Source: Fragilaria crotonensis
Taxonomy: Eukaryota > Bacillariophyta > Fragilariophyceae > Fragilariales > Fragilariaceae
Reading direction: 5' to 3'
Length of the DNA: 64,000 nucleotides
Assembly (NCBI GenBank): GCA_022925895.1
Contig: JAKSYS010000016.1
Location: 184,829-248,828 of the forward strand
Notes under the pieces: model-generated
Databases searched by the model: none
What the model was told of the DNA's origin: nothing
The model's input: the letters and a program-made list of their open reading frames with translations, nothing else
Shown here: piece by piece, positions 1 through 12,201 of the stretch
How positions within the stretch are numbered: position 1 is the first letter of the stretch
Layout of the letters: every line of letters starts with the position of its first letter
Program-made: the position numbers and the translations under genes

Positions 1-274
1 TACTATACTGTACTACTATGAACAAGTGAAGAAATCGTTCTACTCACTACTCAGTATTAGTACCAGTCATATAAAATTTTAAGTCTACACGTACAGTACC
101 AGGTACCACTACTGTAGCACCGACTACCGGTAAATGTCGTCAATCTACTGGGATCAGTCAAGTCAAGTTTGTTCGATCTTCGACCAGGAAAGGGAAAAGT
201 GTTCCTCTTTTCCCTTTGCCAACATCCGACGAAGTTGTGGGAGTTGGGGCAAAGAGCACATTGAGACGGCAAAC

Positions 275-2830
275 TTAAACGCTGATGGATATGAACGCGA
301 GTTGACAGTTCATAGGGCCAAGCAGCCGAACTAGAATAAGCGAAAACCGGGAATCCACATCGTTCCAACCCTTCGACGCGAGAAAATTGTCGATCGGCTC
401 CGATGGTGGTCGTGGTTTGTCTTGGTCCAGCCGTATGGAATCGCCACCTCCCCAGAGGCGAAAGCCAGAATCCACTTTGTTCCATCCTTTCCGGCGGAAG
501 AGATCATCGGTTTCTTCCTCCTCCTTAACGTTGTCTCCTTTCATGCCATAGTAGTCTTCATTCAACTTCCACACTTCACTCATGCGCCCCACCATTATGG
601 CTCGCACAGCCTCTTTACGTTGCTCCAGCTCACCAGTCTTCCAATCCAATGTCTTTGCATCTTTTAAAACTTGCAACGTGAATTGAATGTCGGCCTTTTG
701 CAGACCAATCCGACCGCCTTTGGTCATGGTTGCCAGAATCATGTCCACGAGGGCAATATCCGGCTTTATCCGCCGTGATCGCATGTCTTGGTAAAGATCC
801 TGCGCCTTGCGAACAGATCGCACTGTATTCAATCGGAGCTGCGAACTCATAAGGATTGAAAATGTTATAACATCTGGGGTCAAGTAGTGTCGCGAGTGTT
901 TCTGTGGTCCAAAGAGGTGATCAAACGTATCAAATGCAACTTTCAACTCGCCACTTCGGCAGGCCGCTCCCAAGAAAGCGTTGACGGCGATAATGTCAGG
1001 TTTCTCGATTCGTCGAAAGACATCCAGCGCTCCTTTGACGTCTTTTGCAGCTCCGTAGACTCGCAGCATGGCAGTGTTGACCTTGGCGTCGTTCACCGGT
1101 ATGATGCCATCGCGTTCAAATCGTTGTACAATCGTTGTGGCTTCTCCGATTCTCGGGCTAGAGCACTTCGCAAGACATTCCAAGAGGGTTGATATTGTAA
1201 TGACAGTCGGACGCACTCCTTTTGTTACCATTCGACGGAGTACTTCGATAGATTGTTCGACAAACTGAGGTTCAACTTCGTCGTTGTCAGATTCATCCCC
1301 GTTGCCAACTGGGGTGACCTCGGTCAGCGCGGAAATGAACGCATTATAAGTGACTGCCGTTGGCATGATCCCACTGGCCTCCATAAAATCTAACAACTTC
1401 ATGGCGGATTCAAACTTGCTCATTCGTGCCAGTCCTGCGATCATGCAAGTATACGTATATTCGTTGGGCATTACGTGTAGATTGCGCATGCGTTGTAACG
1501 TTCCCAATGCCTTATCCAGCAATCCAGCCTTGGCATACCCGTCTAGAAGTCGCGTATAAGCTTCAACATTTGGATGGTCACGTCGATCGCTTACTCTGAA
1601 TTCGGTGCCATTCCCGGATACTGCATACTTCGACAACACATGCTCGGCATACTCAAAGTCTTGAGAGTTCACAGCAGCACTGACAAGAGTATTCGTTGTC
1701 ACGGCGTCCCAGAGCTTTTGCTTTTCCATGTGTTGAGCCAAATTCTTCGCTTGGTGTAGCGCACCAGTAACGGCGAATCCCTTCATCATCGTGTTGTACG
1801 TTCGTATGTTAGGGATTGCCGCATCATAAGCATTGTTAGTAACCTTCTCAAACATTGCGCTGGCCTCGTCGACTTTGTTGCAGTTGACAAGTGCGTCTAA
1901 TATACTGTTGAGCATGACCGTATCTGGATCTACGCCATTGCTTTCCGCCTTTTTCAGAATCATCTCAACATTTTCTGCATCTCGTAACCGCCCATATCCC
2001 TTGAGCATAATTGAATACGTGACCGGAGTGAGTGGCGGAGCATTTGGTGTTCTCTCCTGCAATGCCACAACCTCATGTGCGACATCCATGCGGCCTGCAT
2101 TTGCGACGGCATTCAAGACAGTATTAAAATCTCGCTCTGATAGACCTTGACGTGCTGTTGTTGCACCGTGAACCTTGCGTATCCCAACTCCTGTGAGGAG
2201 ACGTTGCAGAATACGAAAAGCCGTGTCTGTCGAAATAGCAGATTGTTCGTTCCATTCTAATCTGTCCTTTTCCTGAGCAATAATCGCAGAAAGAGCCCGC
2301 AATGCTTCAACAAGCAAATGTCGAGGAACCTGATCGTACGGCGACGGAAAAGATGAGAGTTGCAATTGCAGTGCCTCCAAACCGGTGTCAACGCGCCACC
2401 GATCTTTTTTGCCTCGATGCGGCTTTGAAAATGCCATTGCGGCAAATCGACCAACTGCGTCGTCCATGATCTTCAGCACCTCCGTTCGCAACGAGGAATC
2501 AACAGTTGTTTCGACAACATCCATTAAAAGTCGAATGCTGTCCAAGCCCCGCGCGTAGTCATTTCGTTTCGCAAGATCTATAGCATCATTTCGTATTGTA
2601 TTTGCTTGATTTAACAATGATATTTGATCTCCGTCATTTGCATAGCTCGCAGCTACAAAGATACATTGTGATTGTCTCAGGTTTGAATAACCGAAGTGTA
2701 ACAAGGTGGTCGATCTCAATTTGAAAGAGAATGATTGCACAGGAACTGTGATGACCTCCAACCAAAGAGTGAACATCAACAAAGGGAAGCGCACGTCAAT
2801 GGAAGAACGGCCCCTTTTGTTCGCCCTCAT
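275..2830 (-). CDS. Pentatricopeptide repeat (PPR) protein, probably plastid-targeted
   Basis: 851 codons from an ATG at 2830. From about residue 215 to 760 the protein is a run of roughly a dozen degenerate 35-residue PPR units (for example VTYSIMLKGYGRLRDAENVE, then TYNTMMKGFAVTGALHQAKN), the helical-hairpin fold that binds organelle RNA one base per repeat. The N-terminus has a hydrophobic stretch (PLLMFTLWLEVITVPVQS) followed by FSFKLRS. That matches the signal peptide plus Phe at +1 of diatom plastid presequences, so plastid import is inferred. No DYW editing domain is seen. The last 90 residues hold two copies of a KGWNxVDSxF motif about 45 residues apart, downstream of the PPR array. 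The RNA target cannot be read from the sequence. No neighbouring gene is functionally linked. Confidence 0.9.
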   Translation of the reverse strand: MRANKRGRSSIDVRFPLLMFTLWLEVITVPVQSFSFKLRSTTLLHFGYSNLRQSQCIFVAASYANDGDQISLLNQANTIRNDAIDLAKRNDYARGLDSIRLLMDVVETTVDSSLRTEVLKIMDDAVGRFAAMAFSKPHRGKKDRWRVDTGLEALQLQLSSFPSPYDQVPRHLLVEALRALSAIIAQEKDRLEWNEQSAISTDTAFRILQRLLTGVGIRKVHGATTARQGLSERDFNTVLNAVANAGRMDVAHEVVALQERTPNAPPLTPVTYSIMLKGYGRLRDAENVEMILKKAESNGVDPDTVMLNSILDALVNCNKVDEASAMFEKVTNNAYDAAIPNIRTYNTMMKGFAVTGALHQAKNLAQHMEKQKLWDAVTTNTLVSAAVNSQDFEYAEHVLSKYAVSGNGTEFRVSDRRDHPNVEAYTRLLDGYAKAGLLDKALGTLQRMRNLHVMPNEYTYTCMIAGLARMSKFESAMKLLDFMEASGIMPTAVTYNAFISALTEVTPVGNGDESDNDEVEPQFVEQSIEVLRRMVTKGVRPTVITISTLLECLAKCSSPRIGEATTIVQRFERDGIIPVNDAKVNTAMLRVYGAAKDVKGALDVFRRIEKPDIIAVNAFLGAACRSGELKVAFDTFDHLFGPQKHSRHYLTPDVITFSILMSSQLRLNTVRSVRKAQDLYQDMRSRRIKPDIALVDMILATMTKGGRIGLQKADIQFTLQVLKDAKTLDWKTGELEQRKEAVRAIMVGRMSEVWKLNEDYYGMKGDNVKEEEETDDLFRRKGWNKVDSGFRLWGGGDSIRLDQDKPRPPSEPIDNFLASKGWNDVDSRFSLILVRLLGPMNCQLAFISISV

Positions 2831-4270
2831 ACTTCACTTTCTGTTTCCTGGTGCTCCAGAATGTTCTAATTGACAACTCGCGGCAGCATTCCCACACTCT
2901 TGGCAACTGAATCCTCTCTAGTGCGAGTATTGATCAGTTATAAGCAGCAGTCAGTCAGCAGTACACAGGAAACTGCGAACAAGGATTACAATGCAGCTCA
3001 GACTCACCTTTCGTCCTTCTCCTGAAAGGTTTGCAGGTAGTATCAATCTCAGACAAATCAGTTGGTAGTCTCTTCGCTTCTCTTGCGTCAATGTCAACCA
3101 ATCGAAGCTTGAACTTGCAATGTTACGATGGAACGGCCTTCGAATCGAGAATATGTCGTCCGATAGATGGCTGTGAATTGTGAATCCTTTCAGAAAGTTA
3201 GGACAGTATCATAGAGGGTTGGACAAATGAACGAGTGTACTATACCAGCGTATATATCATACAGACTACGTACCAGGTATGAGTGGTGCTGTAGCGGTTG
3301 GTACCAGGCATAGAGCTCAGCGAGTCTGAGCAACAAGTGTACTCTACTAGAGTAGGGTACTGGTACCTGGTACAATGTACCCCAGCACTCAGGACTCAGG
3401 ACTCAGAGGTATAATAGTAGTCTAGAAAGTGGCTATAGTATTACCGGTATACTGTAGCCTCTCAGGACTCAGGAATCCAGTCTCCCGTCCCTCAATTCTT
3501 GAGAATACATGGAATCTGACGTCAGCGGCTTGAAAAGAATGTGAAAAAGAAACCAGCATTTGGGCATGTGGGCATGTGTCATGTGTACCAGGTACTTGTA
3601 CCAGGTAGAACCACGTCCACCAGCATTTTGGCATGTGTCATGTGTATCATACCAGGTACCAGGTAGAACCACGTCCACACACGCACGTGGTAGGACGAAT
3701 ATGATACTTTGACCACGAACCACTCACCCAAACAACGCACCTATCACAGCCGCCATACCGCCATACCCTGGTACTAGTTTAAGCACAATATCGGGACGAA
3801 TTTTTTTCAGGAGTAATGGGACGACTCCAGATTCCATGCGTTATCGATGTATCCATACACCAAGACTTCTCATGAGCTCCATATCAAACTGGAAGATAAC
3901 TGTATTGGGTAGAGATGTTGTGTAGGGTTTTCCGACGAACCAACGCTGCATCGAAAGGAAAATGCCTAATGCACTAACGATTAAGGCGCTAAGAAAACGC
4001 TAATCGAATCAGAATCCGCGGAGACGTCATCATTTCAAGTCTCGTCCTCAATCATTCTTTGCACCCCCGTCTCTAAGTAACACTGCTCAATTCATGTGTT
4101 TCGCTTTCATTTTGAACGGGTGAATGCACTGGCCCGGCCAATGCTGTCATTTAGGGCGGGACAGGACTAACTGTTTTGAGTTTCGATGCGCACCGGTACA
4201 CATTACACATCACACCATCATCGTTGTCGACAGACGCTTTTTGTTGCTGTGCCTCCCTGTCATTGCGACC
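2831..4270. other. Intergenic region, GTAC-palindrome rich
   Basis: No credible gene. The stretch holds many short GTAC-centred palindromes (GGTACCAGGTAC, TACCAGGTAC) around 3240-3380. Two imperfect direct copies of a roughly 65-bp segment lie at about 3552-3690, each containing a GGCATGTGTCATGTGTA core and an AGAACCACGTCCAC tail. Confidence 0.6.
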
Positions 4271-4842
4271 ACTTCAACTGTCGTGACTACATTCTTGTCG
4301 TCGTTGCTTGCTCGATCCAGTACCTCAAAATTTCGTTGTTCCTTATTGCCATTCAGTAAGAGGAACATCATTTTGCGAGTTACTTGTTGAAAGCTGGCTT
4401 CGCAATCTTGCTTAGTGCCAATTGCACAAGCAAGTTGCCTTGGACTACAGTCGTCAGCACTTCAACGGTCGTGACTGCATTCTTTTCGTCGTCTTGTCGT
4501 CGTTGCTTGCTTGATCCAGTACCTCAAAATCTTGTTGTTCCTTATTGCCATTCAGTAAGAGGAACATCATTTTGCGAGTTACTTGTTGAAGCTGGCTTCG
4601 CAATCTTGCTTAGTGCCAATTGCACGAGCGAGTTGCCTTGGACGACAGTCGTCGTCAGCACTTCAACAGTCGTGACTACATTCTTGTCGTCGTCGCTTGC
4701 TTGATCCAGTACCTCAATATCTTGTTGTTTTTATTGCCATTCAGTAAGAGGAACATCATTTTGCGAGTTACTTCTTGTTGAAGCTGGCTTCGCAATCGTG
4801 CTTAGTGCCAATTGCACAAGCAAGTTGCCTTGGACTACGGTC
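4271..4842. repeat. Three-copy tandem repeat, unit about 190-200 bp
   Basis: Three direct copies begin at about 4271, 4459 and 4660. Each starts ACTTCAACnGTCGTGACT and carries GTAAGAGGAACATCATTTTG and a CAATTGCAC(A/G)AGC segment. Copies differ by a few substitutions and small indels. Short open frames across the array share its periodicity and are not taken as genes. Confidence 0.85.
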
Positions 4843-4917
4843 TGTGTCCTTTCGTAGTATCATTGATACTGCAAGAGGGTGGTTTGTGCTTCAAACCGAG
4901 CAAGCTGCTTGAGCCAG

Positions 4918-5598
4918 ATGTCCCGTCAACTACACCATCCAAATAGGAGTCCTCCCCGGAAGAAGCCTTGCCCACGGAGACCTTGTCTGCCCACCAGTAG
5001 GAGCAATCCGGGAAATCCTTTGTCGCCGTTTGTATTGCCTCCGTACACTCCAATTGGTTCTTCAACTCCAAAGGGGGTCAAGTACAATAAGAACGCTCCG
5101 TTACTGGAGGCAGTGGTGTTACAGACGTCCTCCATCTCCCAAACAATTGTAACACCGGATGCTCGATGTCATGACCTTGGCTTGTCTGAAACTGCAGAGA
5201 CACCAGAGAATCCAGTGTTCGCTCTGCCCCTACCTCGAAAGAAGTTATGCCAAGCATTCCATCCCAATTCCGCTCGTTCGCCATCGCTTCCCGTCAATAC
5301 ATTTGATGTCATGAATGCCCAGGCACAACCTTGCAAAGCCTCGTCCCGGAAGGATTATCTGCTTAAAAATAATTGTGGTGCCACTTCTGCAGCACCAAAA
5401 AGGAAAGGTAACTTGAAGCACCCTCTCTCTCACGGAATATCCGTCAAGCCTGCTTCCTCAAAATGGTTTTCAAAGGGAGGCAGTTCTCCTGCTCCGACTG
5501 CACACAAAGTTAATGTTTTCAAGTGGCAGGAGCCTTTCGGGCGTACTCTGCCAGGTGAACTTGCTAGAAGTATCATTGCGAACATGAACTGCTCTTGA
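4918..5598 (+). pseudogene. 5' portion of an unrecognised ORF, cut by an LTR retrotransposon
   Basis: From ATG 4918 the frame is open for 226 codons. It is open from 4867 if the preceding non-ATG codons count. The product is basic and rich in Pro, Ser and Lys (PPRKKPCPRRP near the start), without a domain I recognise. The frame ends at TGA 5596-5598, which is exactly the first three bases of the 5' LTR of the copia element, so the stop was supplied by the insertion. Skipping the element plus a 5-bp duplicated position, the frame resumes at 12451 for 31 more codons (to TAG 12544-12546). The original protein would be about 257 residues from this ATG. Whether it was a working gene is unknown; an upstream exon is possible. 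Confidence 0.55.
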
Positions 5599-5874
5599 CA
5601 AAACCCTACTTGACTACTGGTATGGTTGAGCTGGTATCGCATACTGTATGCTTGAATACTGTACTACTGTCTGTTTCCTGACACGATACTACATTCTACA
5701 TACATGGTATGTTTTCTACACAGTTTCTACATGCTTCGAATTATGGAAATCCTACGATTAAATCATAATATTTGTTGTTGCCAAATTGATAAGTACCATC
5801 GGTAGATTGTTCGGATTGATCACCCGTTTCAATCTATCATACCCCTGTTTTGCCCTTTCGTTTGCTCGCTGTTA
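5596..5874 (+). repeat. 5' LTR of copia element 1
   Basis: 279 bp. Differs from the 3' LTR by a CA/G indel-substitution near 5640 and one T/C change near 5700. Ends ...GCTGTTA. A gene-free leader follows from 5875 to 6663. Confidence 0.92.
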
Positions 5875-6663
5875 GATTAACAGTCCCGAATTGCTTGTCT
5901 TTAACCCGAGAAAGCAAGCGATTTGGTCCATTTGAAGGCCTCAAGTGGATTTGTTTTTGAGTTGTGAAAATCGTCGTTTGTCGAATCGACGTTTCGAAGT
6001 GCTAAGTAGCACCTGCCGTCCCTGTCGTTTTACGAAGGTTCGAGGCATTCGTGTGATCTGCATTGAAGCAGATCAGTGTGACCGTCATTGAGACGAATAT
6101 TGACGGTTTTGCATAGCGGAAAAAGGACCATTGTCGCTGGCCCTTCATCGATCGAGTTCGGAAAGCCAGTTGAAACGGGGTTGTTCTGATTCGAACTGGT
6201 ACTGACGTTCCTGTGTTCTGACGTACGAGTCGTATACTTCCAAAGTAACAAGGAAGATTTGGTCCGAAGTTCCGGAAATTCGGGAAGAAGATTCTTGGGA
6301 GATTCGCAATTTGTCACGATTCCCTAAGTAATTGGGACGAGATTTGGTCAAAGGTCCGAAGATTCGGGATTCAGATTCATTGAAGATTCCGAGAGTCACA
6401 AGATCCGGAGAGAGAACAAGAATCTTCTGCAACTTCAAGGTCTGTCGGTCAGCCGGTTTGTTTTCCAGATCGAATCTAAGGTCTGTCCTGTGTCCAAAGT
6501 TTCTCGACGTCTGTCTGTCCAACGTCATTTGAGTCGAGTCGGATCGGAAGTCAACGTCCGTCCGTCATCCCATTTTGAGTCGAGTCGGATCGGAACACTA
6601 ACCGTCCGTCTGTCATCCGTTTTTTGCGAGCTACACCCTGACCGGTCTAGCTACCCTGTCAAG

Positions 6664-8527
6664 ATGGTTTCAACCAGACAAACTGTTGAACCAACTCCCT
6701 TTGTTCATTTGATGAACAATGTGTTGACCTCTGCCATGTATGCAACTGCATTTGAGGCATGGGGTGTGACTTGGTCACTGATATCCTGTCCCTGACCAAG
6801 GAAGATATTGAGTCTGAGTTCCTGGTGCTGATGGAGCAACAACCAGGCTCCGTTTGATGGATCGTAAGAAGATTCTTGAAGTCCAAGATTGGTTCCATGA
6901 GGAGTGAAGATCCTTCTGCAGATGTGTGGTTTGGTTTGACTGCGGAGGTCCTTGAGGAATTCCGCACTGCTCGTACTGCGATGAAGACTTCAAGAGCATT
7001 CCAAGTTTGACTTCAGGCAATGTTGCACCTGACCCTGCACCACCAGCTGCTTCTGTTGACCGTGCTGTCCTGATTTGGCTTATGAGTTTGCCAAGGCAAC
7101 CAAGAGGAGCTTCTCTGATTGAAGCAATTCAAGGATGCGCATCAGTGGACTTGGTGGCATCGCCATTTGATTTCAACGTCGCGTGCCCAAGGAATTGGGA
7201 ATGTCTATGATGTCAACTTTGAGCCAACGACTGATGCTGAGAAGAAGTTGTTCAAGCTACAGAATGAGTTTGCCTTCAGTTGCTTGGAGCAGGCCCTCCA
7301 TACTGCTGATGGGAAGTTGTTTATCCGTGAGTTTCAAGAGTCTGGAAATGCTCGCGGTGTGTATCAGCGTTTGGTTGCAACCTACAACACTGGTGAAGCT
7401 GGTCGTTTGAAGGCTGAGAAGATTGAGACTGAGTTGCAAGATATGAGACTTGATGTGAGGCAGTGGAAGAAAGGCTGCCAAGCTTTTTTGACCGCATGGG
7501 AGCACAAGATTCGTGACCTTGCTGAGTTGGATCCTGAGGCTGTGACTGAGTCCAAGAAGTGGCGTTGGCTCCGTCAAGCTGTGTTGCCTCACAAGACCAT
7601 GGAGGCTGCAATCACCAACTTTGATTCCTTGGATAAGTTTGCGCGCAAGATGACTCCTGATGGTGATGGATTGGGTTTTCAGGAGATGTTCAATCAGTTG
7701 ATGGATGCTGCAACTCGCCATGACAAGATTACGAAGGATAATGTTGCCAACCAACAACGTCGTGTCCAGGAAGGCAAGTTCCAAACTGTCACCAACAAGA
7801 AAGGCACCAAGGGCTCCAGTGATGGGAAGAAGGCCGATCCTGCTGTTGTTTGGAAGTACTATTCGCCTCAAGATTGGGAGAAGTTGTCTGTTGAGAAGAG
7901 GAAGCAGATTCTTGAGCAACGCAAGGTGACTCCGCGACCACCACGTTCCCAACGTGCTAATTCTGCTTCAACCACCACCACGCAATCGTCGTCAACTGAG
8001 GCCCCAGCAAGTGCTGCTCCAATTCCTGCCACTGTGATTGCCAACCAAGCCCAAGTTGATGCTCAATCGGTTGTATCCTCCAGTTCTGCGCCAACTGTTT
8101 CCAGTTCTGCTGTCCCTGGATCTACTATCCGTTCAATGCTTTCCAATGCTGCACACTCGCGCCGTGACGATGACAGTGTCATGGTTCAGGAAGGGAAGGT
8201 TTACCTCCGCGTCAAGATGGGAAATGTTAAGTATCGTTTCCGTGCCCACTCTGCCGCTCGAACTGCTTGTGCTGGTTCTCTCATTGATGGGGGAGCCAAT
8301 GGTGGCTTGTGTGGATCTGATGTTTTGATTCTGTCGGAAACTGGCCAACGCTGCGATGTCACCGGTATCACCAACAATGCTGTCACCGATTTGCCGATTG
8401 TTCAAGCTGCTGGTCTGATTCAAAGCTCCATTGGTCCGATTATTGGTATCTTCAACCAATATGCATCCATTGGTGATGGAAAGTTGTGCATTCCTGTGCC
8501 CAACTGCAAGTTTTGGCACTTTGATTG
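6664..8527 (+). pseudogene. gag-protease region of copia element 1, frame-damaged
   Basis: Gag probably starts at ATG 6664 (MVSTRQTVEP). Recognisable stretches then hop between frames at least five times before about 7120: one reads LTKEDIESEFLVLMEQQ, the next RKKILEVQDWFHEE, the next SADVWFGLTAEVLEEFR. From 7119 to 8527 the frame is continuous (about 469 codons). It holds a UBN2-like gag stretch (ELQDMRLDVRQWKKGCQAFL) and the aspartic protease motif SLIDGGANGGLCG near 8280. The C-terminal half is intact apart from two lesions at its end: in the 8480-8515 interval the homologous protein (HSCAQLQ) is in a third frame. Gag packages the RNA and the protease would mature the polyprotein. As it stands this copy cannot make a complete Gag. 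Confidence 0.8.
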
Positions 8528-11500
8528 ATGATGTCCCTATTGCTTGTGGTGGAACTCAGCGACTTGTGACCCCTGAAGGTTACATTGTTCCCTTGTCCAT
8601 TCGTGATGGATTGGCTTACATGGATATGAATCCCCCTTCTGCTGATGATCTTGATCGCTATCCTCATGTGATTTTCACCTCGGACGATGCTTGGGATCCT
8701 TCGCTCCTTGACCATGAACACGCTTTGGCTCCGGATGTCTATCATGTTGACTACACCCATGGTTTTCAGGATCACCGAGTCAATGATTTTGGGGAGGTTA
8801 TCTTTGATCATCAAGCCCGTGTTGAGTATTGTTCTGTGCATGCCCATGAAGCTTCTGTGCACCGCCATGACCCTCACTATGAAGCCATGAGACCCTATCT
8901 TGGATGGGTCAACCTTGAGCGTGTGAAGAAGACCTTTGAGAATACGACGCAGTGGTTTCGTGCTTCTGTTCGCTTGCCGTTTCGCCATCACTTCAAGAGT
9001 CGATTTCCTGCTGCAAATGTTCCTCGCCTGCATGAAACTGTTGCAACGGATACTTTCTTCTCGGATGTTCCCGCTCATGATGACGGCGTTCTCGGTCATG
9101 GAGGCGCTACAATGGTCCAAGTCTACTGCGGCAAGGACAGCCAGCTTACTCGTGGCTATCCGATGACTTCGGAACATGACATGTATCACACACTTGAAGA
9201 TTTCATTCGCCAAGAAGGTGCCCCTGATGCTCTGCTCAGTGACAATGCCAAGGCTCAGATTGGGAAGAATGTCCAACAGATTTTGCGGATGTACCGCATC
9301 GCTGACTTCCAGTGTGAACCTCACTATCAACATCAGAACTATGCTGAGCGCCGGATTCAAGAGATCAAGAAGACTGTCAATGCTTTGTTGGATCGCACCG
9401 GTACTCCTGCTGCTTACTGGCTTCTTGCCATGCTCTATGTGATCAATTTGATGAACCATCTTGCTGTTGCTTCCTTGGATTGGAAGACTCCCTTGGAAGT
9501 TGCTCATGGACAGAAGCCTGATATCTCGCCATTCTTGCAATTTCGTTGGTGGGAACCAGTGTATTATGAGGCTCCGGCGACGAGTGGTTTTCCGTCTGAA
9601 AGTGTTGAGAAGACTGGTCGCTGGGTTGGTATTGCTGAACACCAAGGTGATGTGCTGACTTACTTGGTGCTCACTGACGACACTCTTCAGGTTATTGCCC
9701 GCTCCAATGTTCGCTCTGCCCTTTCGCCAACGCATCCCAACTTTCGTGCCTATGCTCCCTCGCCTTCCGATGGAGGGGAGGATTTAATTCCGTTGAATGT
9801 TGATCCAGGTGATTCTCCGCGTCATGTCAAGGATATCATCTACAATTCGAGCGACCTTGCTGGTGTTAACGTTGATCCATCGGAACTCAAGCTCCCATAC
9901 TTCACTCCTGACGAACTTTTGAATCGCACATTTCTTCACGAAGTTGACGGTCAACGCATGCGCGCCCGAGTCATTCGGAAGATTATGGATAACGATGCGC
10001 ACAATCATCAAAATATCAAGTTTTTGCTCGAGATTGGCGCTGGTGAACATGATGAAATTATTGCTTACAATGAACTTTCGGATTTGGTTGAGCGACAGGT
10101 CAATGAGGAGCGAAGCACTGATGATGTGTCCCCTTGGGTCTATGATGACATTATTGCACACCAAGGTCCTTTGAAGCCGACTGATCCATTTTACAAAGGC
10201 TCTTCCTACAATGTTCTTGTTCGCTGGATGAATGGTGAAGAAACCTATGAACCCTTGTATGAAATGATCAAAGACGATCCGATTTCAGTTGCCAAGTATG
10301 CCAAGGAACAAGGATTGCTTGATACTCCAGGTTGGAAGAAGCTTCAGAAGTTTGCGCGTCGGATCAAGAAGTATCTGCGCATGGTCAAGCAAGCAAAGCT
10401 CCAGCGTGGGTCTCGTGGAATTCGTTTTAAGTTTGGAGTTCAGGTCCCTCGCCATTGGAAGGAAGCCATGGAACTGGATGAGAAAAACAAGTCAACTTTG
10501 TGGCGCGACGCAATCAAGAAGGAGATGGACCAGATTGCAGAGTATGGAACTTTCCGCGATCTTGGAAGGGGAGCTACCGCTCCAGCTGGCTACAAGAAAA
10601 TCACTGTCCGCCTTGTCTTCGATGTCAAGCATGATCTCCGTCACAAGGCGCGTCTTGTTGCAGGTGGCCATCTTACTGATCCGCCGAAGGACTCTGTCTA
10701 TTCAGGTGTTGTTTCTTTGCGAAGCCTTCGTCTTGTTGCACTGTTTGCTGAATTGAATGGCTTACAGCTTTGGGCTGCCGATGTTGGAAATGCCTACCTT
10801 GAAGCTTTGACAAAGGAAAAGGTTTATGTTATTGCTGGTCCAGAGTTTGGGGAGCTGGAGGGTCATATCCTCCTGATCCATAAGGCTTTGTATGGTCTTC
10901 GTACTTCTGGTGCAAGGTGGCATGAACATTTTGCCGACACACTTCGTGATCTTGGATTCACGCCCTGCAAGGCTGATCCTGATGTTTGGATGAAGAATTG
11001 TGGATCGCATTATGAGTATATTTGCGTTTATGTTGACGATCTTGCAATTGCCATGAGAAACCCTCAAGAATTCATCAATGTTTTGGTCAATGATTGTGGT
11101 TACAAGCTTAAGGGTGTTGGTCCAATGGAGTATCATCTCGGAGCGGATATCTACCGTGACAATGATGGCACTCTCTGCTTTGGAGCCAAGTCCTACATTT
11201 CTCGTATGCTTCGTACCTACGAATCGATCTTTGGGGAGCAACCAAAGGAATACTCTTCCCCCCTTGATCGCAATGACCACCCAGAGTTGGATACCTCCGA
11301 TGAGTTGCCTGAGTCCGATATTAAGCGTTTTCAGTCACTGATTGGCGCACTCCAGTGGGCTATCAGCCTTTGTCGTTTTGATATTCAATGTGCTGTGATG
11401 ACCCTTGGACGTTTTCGTGCCGCGCTGCGCATTGGACATATGTTGCGTGTCCAACGCATTTGTGGCTATCTTCGCAAGAAGCCTGATGCTGCCGTTCGTT

Positions 11501-12201
11501 TCCGTATTGGTATTCCTGATACGACGATCCATGTTGAACCTCCTCGTCAGAATTGGGAGTACGTCTACGGTGATTTGTCTGAAGAACTTCCGTTTGATAT
11601 GCCTGTCCCACTTGGGAAACCTGTTCGGATTTCCACGTTTGAAGACGCGAATTTGTTGCATGACCACGTCACTGGACGTTCTGCGATGGGTATTTTACAC
11701 TTTGTGAATCAGACTCCGGTGGAATGGTTTTCTAAGCGACAGAATACTGTGGAAACTGCTACGTATGGTTCTGAATTTGTTGTTGCTCGGACTGCAACTG
11801 AACAGATTATTGATCTTCGTTACACGATTCGCATGCTTGGTGTGCCTTTGGACGGTCCTGCTTGGATGTTTGGTGACAATGAGAGTGTTGTTAAGTCTGC
11901 TACGATCCCGCATTCTTCTCTCATGAAGCGTCACAATGCTTTGGCATACCACCGTGTCCGCGAAGCGATTGCTGCAAAGATCTTGCATTTCTGCCATATC
12001 CCTGGTAATCAGAATCCTGCTGATGTTCTTACCAAATTCTTGCCTTGGGCCACGTCTTGGCCATTGATTGAACCCATTCTGTTTTGGAAAGGGGAGACCG
12101 ACAAGTCTGCATCTGATGATGATCCTCAGACATTCTCCTTGAGTATCGCGTCCATCACAGAGGGGAGTGACAAAACCCTACTTGACTACTGGTATGGTTG
12201 A
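8514..12201 (+). CDS. Pol polyprotein of copia element 1: integrase, reverse transcriptase, RNase H
   Basis: One open frame of about 1,230 codons joins the gag-pro frame near 8514 (FGTLIDDVP) and has no ATG of its own there. The integrase core shows the DDE triad in VATDTFFSD, LLSDNAKAQ and NYAERRIQE (about 9045-9365). Reverse transcriptase has LVFDVKHDLRHKARLVAGGH, the LWAADVGNAYLEA block and the YVDDLAIA catalytic box near 11030. RNase H has FEDANLLHDHVTGRS, ETATYGSE and FGDNESVVKS, ending PADVLTKFL. The last ten codons and the TGA stop (12199-12201) lie inside the 3' LTR. Pol is in the +1 frame relative to gag, explained here by two single-base homopolymer losses rather than programmed shifting. 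All catalytic residues looked for are present. Confidence 0.92.

Noticed and set aside
8431-8527. Programmed +1 frameshift between gag and pol
   Set aside because: The conserved linker is in the third frame, so two separate one-base losses explain the pattern better than a single recoding site.
8452-9735. 427-codon minus-strand frame inside copia element 1
   Set aside because: Antisense shadow of the integrase coding region, with no recognisable domain.
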